A stretch of 64,000 bases of DNA from Pseudoscleropodium purum (Eukaryota > Streptophyta > Bryopsida > Hypnales > Brachytheciaceae). How positions within the stretch are numbered: position 1 is the first letter of the stretch; every line of letters starts with the position of its first letter. Below the pieces are notes generated by a model. It was not told where the DNA came from, did no database searches, and saw only the letters and a program-made list of their open reading frames with translations. Shown here piece by piece: positions 61,020-64,000 of this stretch. The DNA is taken from assembly GCA_963969395.1 (NCBI GenBank), contig OZ017801.1, positions 13,211,611-13,275,610 on the forward strand, in the 5' to 3' direction. Made by a program: the position numbers and the translations under genes.

Positions 61020-61620
61020 CAAAAGCTTTCAAGTAGTTTAACCTTGGAAGCACATGACTCTATAACCAAGGTAGTCACAAAATACTCTAATTATTGAATA
61101 GATCAATAGGTGCATTTTTTGTTTCTACAAGTAACAATAAAGTCATCCAATAGATTTTTTAGGTTTAAAACATCTTTACAAGGAAATCACACTCATCGTC
61201 TTAATCCTTAAAGATCATAGTCCCCATAATCAAGGTAGTCACCACTCACCACAACTTGCTTTGATTTCTTTTTAAACAACTTGCTCCAATTATTGAACCA
61301 ATAGGTGCATTCCTTGTTTCTACATTGAACAATCATGTCATCTATTGGCCACTTTTTGACATTAGAGTTGCTTAACCCTTAAGCATCAACACGGACACGA
61401 AACGTCCGATGGATGACAAAGAATCCTTCGAGTATAGTAGGACAAAATTTTAACTATTCATCCTCGAATTTTTGTTGTCGCTAGAAGGGAAGGTCTACTA
61501 CAGTAATTTGACTTCCAATGAGTATTTTGCAAATTTTTAAGCCAATGATTCACATGCTAATGAAAAGGGATGATTTTCAAGGTCATCCATTTGTACTTTA
61601 AAGGTTAAAGATTAATATTG
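61020..61620. repeat. Two tandem-like copies of the 58340-58670 repeat
   Basis: 61040-61170 and 61225-61370 each contain AGGTAGTCAC, an AATTATTGAA-CAATAGGTGCATT phrase and a GTCATC word in the same order as 58380-58470. 60302-61019 is AT-rich without features. Confidence 0.5.
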
Positions 61621-61929
61621 GGTTGCTTTCAAAATAGGAGTAGTTCTAACTTCTAACTTACCTGATGAAGCCTTTCTAAGGTAGCATTGCAGTAATTCCT
61701 TGATTGCCTGCTGACACGGCAACCCGGCAACCAGCTCAGATTTGAAGGGTCAGGACGAATGATTCGTTCGTTTCGTCTCTCCCTCGAGCTCTCTTTGAAA
61801 GGTGGTCAATCATGGTCGGAAAGGGTTTTTATAATGGAGAGTTGCAGTGAAAGCACTGCAGAGATGACATGGCAGCCAGCTCATATTTTTAAGGAGTTAA
61901 AGCGAATGGTCTATCGTCTCTCTCCCTGG

Positions 61930-63316
61930 TCAATCTCCCTTATAACCAACTTCTTCCTGTGCGTCGCCAGCGTACTACTGCCCCATTCTTCATTGCGCTC
62001 TGCTTGGCTCTCACCAGCAAGCAACCAGGTATGTGTGTACGGTTGATCTCTGTATCTTCTCTCTCCGTCATCCGAGATGGCGATCTACCGCGTAGGAAAT
62101 TGAGCATTTAGCACCTTCTTAGCGTGTAATGTGGCATAGAGAAGTCGATCGAGCATTTCTTGGATCGAAACGATCGACCTTTGTGAGTATTGGCTGCATT
62201 ATTACGAGGTTTCACCCGATCGTCTCCTTTAGCCAGTCACACAGCACGGATTTGTATTTGGAGTTTCCTCCTTTCTTGATAGCGTAGATGAGTTTGTGCT
62301 CCTTAATTTCTTGTTCCTTCTTTCGAGGGAGGAGGAAAGTGTTGTGTCAAACGATCGAGCGAGATCACATGCGCGTTTGGCTTGTAACGAGCGATGGAGA
62401 GTAATTTACGAGGCGTAAGGAACGTACCGATTTACGCGTTTTAATTACTTTTCTTGTTTGAAATCGGTCATTCTCAGACCGGTTGAGACGTCGAGGATTG
62501 GCATTGTGAAGTTTTTTTGGATTGCTAGGATCTTCGTATTCATTAAGAGATTTTCTTCTTTTGCCAGCCACACCAGATTTCCTCCATTATTCAGTCACAG
62601 TGAGCAGACTTGTGTTCGGAGTTTCTTTCTTTCTTTGTTGGGCTCGGTCATTCTCTGTTTGCTTGCGGTAAAGTTTCGAATCCTGACTCTTCATCATTGT
62701 TACGAAGAACGGTCGACTATTTCAGAATCGATTTTTTGGACTGCGTTTCTCCTTATTAGTATTGAGGTTTTATCTGTTCTTTCTCCTCATCTTGATTTCT
62801 TTATCTGTAAACTCTCAGATAGAAGCGTTCGATTCGAATTGACGCTGAGCAAGCAAAATGCCGTTGATTGTAATAATGCCTTGAGAGGTCAATCATCGCA
62901 CTGTTCCTCGCGTCCCCATTATCTTTAGATTCGTCTGCACAAATAGAGCGAAGTCCGATCATATGTTTTTACTTCTAAAAGTTTTTCCTGCTGAAGCTGG
63001 TTCTATGGCGAAGCTTTTCACTCTGACTGCAATCTAGAATGCACATCGGAATCCTCACTCCCTCACATATTCGAACTTACTCGTCTTTGATAGACTCTTG
63101 GTACACTATAGTAAATTTGAGCCTACAGGTATTGACTTTCTCCTTTCAAATACATGTGCATAGTTTTCTTGGAGTGTCATCATTTTGTGGTATATTAAGA
63201 TCTTGGTGTTCAGTGTTGATTGGCAGGATCTGTCACTTCTCTATGTTGGATCAGTGAAAACTGGACGTCTACACATTTCTTTTCAAGGGATACATTCGTG
63301 AAGATCTCTCGTAGCG
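61930..63316 (+). promoter_or_regulatory. Probable promoter edge, leader exon and leader intron of the small gene at 63317
   Basis: GC content rises at about 61700. A TATA-like CTTATAACC lies at 61940-61948. AACCAG|GTATGT at 62028/62029 is a strong splice donor, and TGATTGGCAG|GATC at 63225/63226 a good acceptor preceded by a pyrimidine-containing tract, giving a leader intron of about 1.2 kb. Inference from splice-site quality only. Confidence 0.45.
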
Positions 63317-63556
63317 ATGGCCGCATACGAAAGGCAGGAATCAAACGGTTGGGCCGATCAATGGGATAAGCATTTTGACGAGGATGTGGGAGGCCAGGGA
63401 GGGCGAAAGAGGAGCAGGATGTCCAAGGTTAAAGCTGCGGCCACCAACAGTGTGGAAATGACAATGAGCGCTGCTACCGTGAGCGCACAGAAAGTGAAGT
63501 CCGGTACTTCAACCAGCCTACGTTGGATCAAGGATAAGGTTCAGCGAAAGAAGTGA
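63317..63556 (+). CDS. Small conserved plant protein of unknown function (79 aa)
   Basis: Reads MAAYERQESNGWADQWDKHF at the start and SAQKVKSGTSTSLRWIKDKV near the C-terminus. Plant genomes contain short basic proteins with a Trp-containing N-terminus (W.DQW) and a GAQKVK.GTS..KW.K-type C-terminus, and this fits that pattern from memory; no biochemical role is known to me. The middle (30-60) is Ala/Ser/Lys-rich and probably helical. There is no signal peptide or membrane segment. The start is the first ATG of a GC-normal region after a probable leader intron, and the stop at 63554 is followed by unremarkable 3' UTR-like sequence to the window end. Confidence 0.6.
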   Translation: MAAYERQESNGWADQWDKHFDEDVGGQGGRKRSRMSKVKAAATNSVEMTMSAATVSAQKVKSGTSTSLRWIKDKVQRKK

Positions 63557-64000
63557 ACTATCTGGATGTCTTGTAAGAATCATGCCGTTTTAATTTCATC
63601 ATTTGGCTTCGGCAATGGTGGATGTATACGAATACTTGTAAAGCACTACAGTATATTGCCCATCCGTTTTGTGTGATCTCATCTCGGACATTGACGAAGA
63701 CTAAGCGTATTGCATATTGTCGTTGTAATTATTCCTATTCATGTCGCTCAAGTTATTATCGGAGGAAATAAGTTGGAGAGCTCTTTCGCCATCTTGCTGT
63801 AGATGAGGGAAATTGAAAACTTCTCGCAACAGACCGAGCGGACTATGTGAAGAGCTATACTTGTGTGTTTATCAGGTTCACAGGCATTCGAGACCAAAAT
63901 GTGCTATACGAAGCTAATCGTTCAGGGATACTTGAAGGAGATGTTGCATACAAATGATGAGATTCCTCTCATGATTCACAAGAGAGAACCTGCATTATTG
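63557..64000 (+). other. Probable 3' UTR and downstream sequence
   Basis: Composition continues that of the gene without a further open frame of note. No poly(A) signal can be assigned with confidence. Confidence 0.4.

Noticed and set aside
62458..62928. 156-codon open frame upstream of the small gene
   Set aside because: It lies inside the probable leader intron, has no domain and shows random Phe/Ser-rich composition.
1..64000. CRISPR arrays, rRNA, tRNA genes, bacterial operons
   Set aside because: No regularly spaced repeats, no rRNA-like stretch and no tRNA A/B-box pair were found by eye; gene structure is eukaryotic. tRNA absence was not tested computationally.

Overview
The window looks like nuclear DNA of a land plant, most likely a moss. 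The chalcone synthase proteins resemble, from memory, those of Physcomitrium-type mosses. The chalcone synthase intron splits a Cys codon at the position conserved in plants. Other genes have plant-type introns and an organelle-targeting presequence. GC-rich exons sit in very AT-rich intergenic DNA full of small inverted-repeat transposons. The species cannot be fixed from the sequence alone.

Layout. 1-1893 is a decayed hAT-type transposase gene (minus strand). 2165-2390, 5190-5415 and 7445-7612 are GC-rich blocks built from GTCCGCCC-like motifs; the last two flank a broken protein-kinase-like gene (5625-7061). 7613-29364 is a large palindrome. Its arms (about 8613-16556 and 19378-27321) mirror each other around base 17967 with no net length change and only a handful of substitutions. 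Each arm carries one intronless phenylalanine ammonia-lyase (PAL) gene and one two-exon chalcone synthase (CHS) gene, facing each other tail to tail; the two CHS genes are head to head across a 2.8 kb spacer. A third CHS gene (35864-37325) is almost identical to the other two, intron and about 1 kb of 3' flank included, but has a diverged promoter and no PAL partner. 41790-45780 (minus) is a multi-exon pseudogene of the organellar tRNA-modifying GTPase MnmE/TrmE, with three in-frame stops, a reading-frame break and missing exons. 45.8-61.7 kb holds no gene I can support, but many transposon-like inverted repeats. 63317-63556 is a small plant protein gene with a probable 1.2 kb leader intron.

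How it fits together. PAL makes cinnamate from phenylalanine, and CHS makes naringenin chalcone from p-coumaroyl-CoA and malonyl-CoA. The window therefore holds the entry enzyme of phenylpropanoid metabolism and the committing enzyme of flavonoid metabolism as a mirrored two-gene cassette, plus a third CHS. The identity pattern (nearly identical cassette, more diverged sequence outside and inside it) points to recent duplication or continuing gene conversion between the arms and the third CHS. One arm gained a 356-bp transposon with a 3-bp target duplication, and the other arm keeps the empty site. Coordinates and repeat boundaries were worked out by eye and may be off by some bases.
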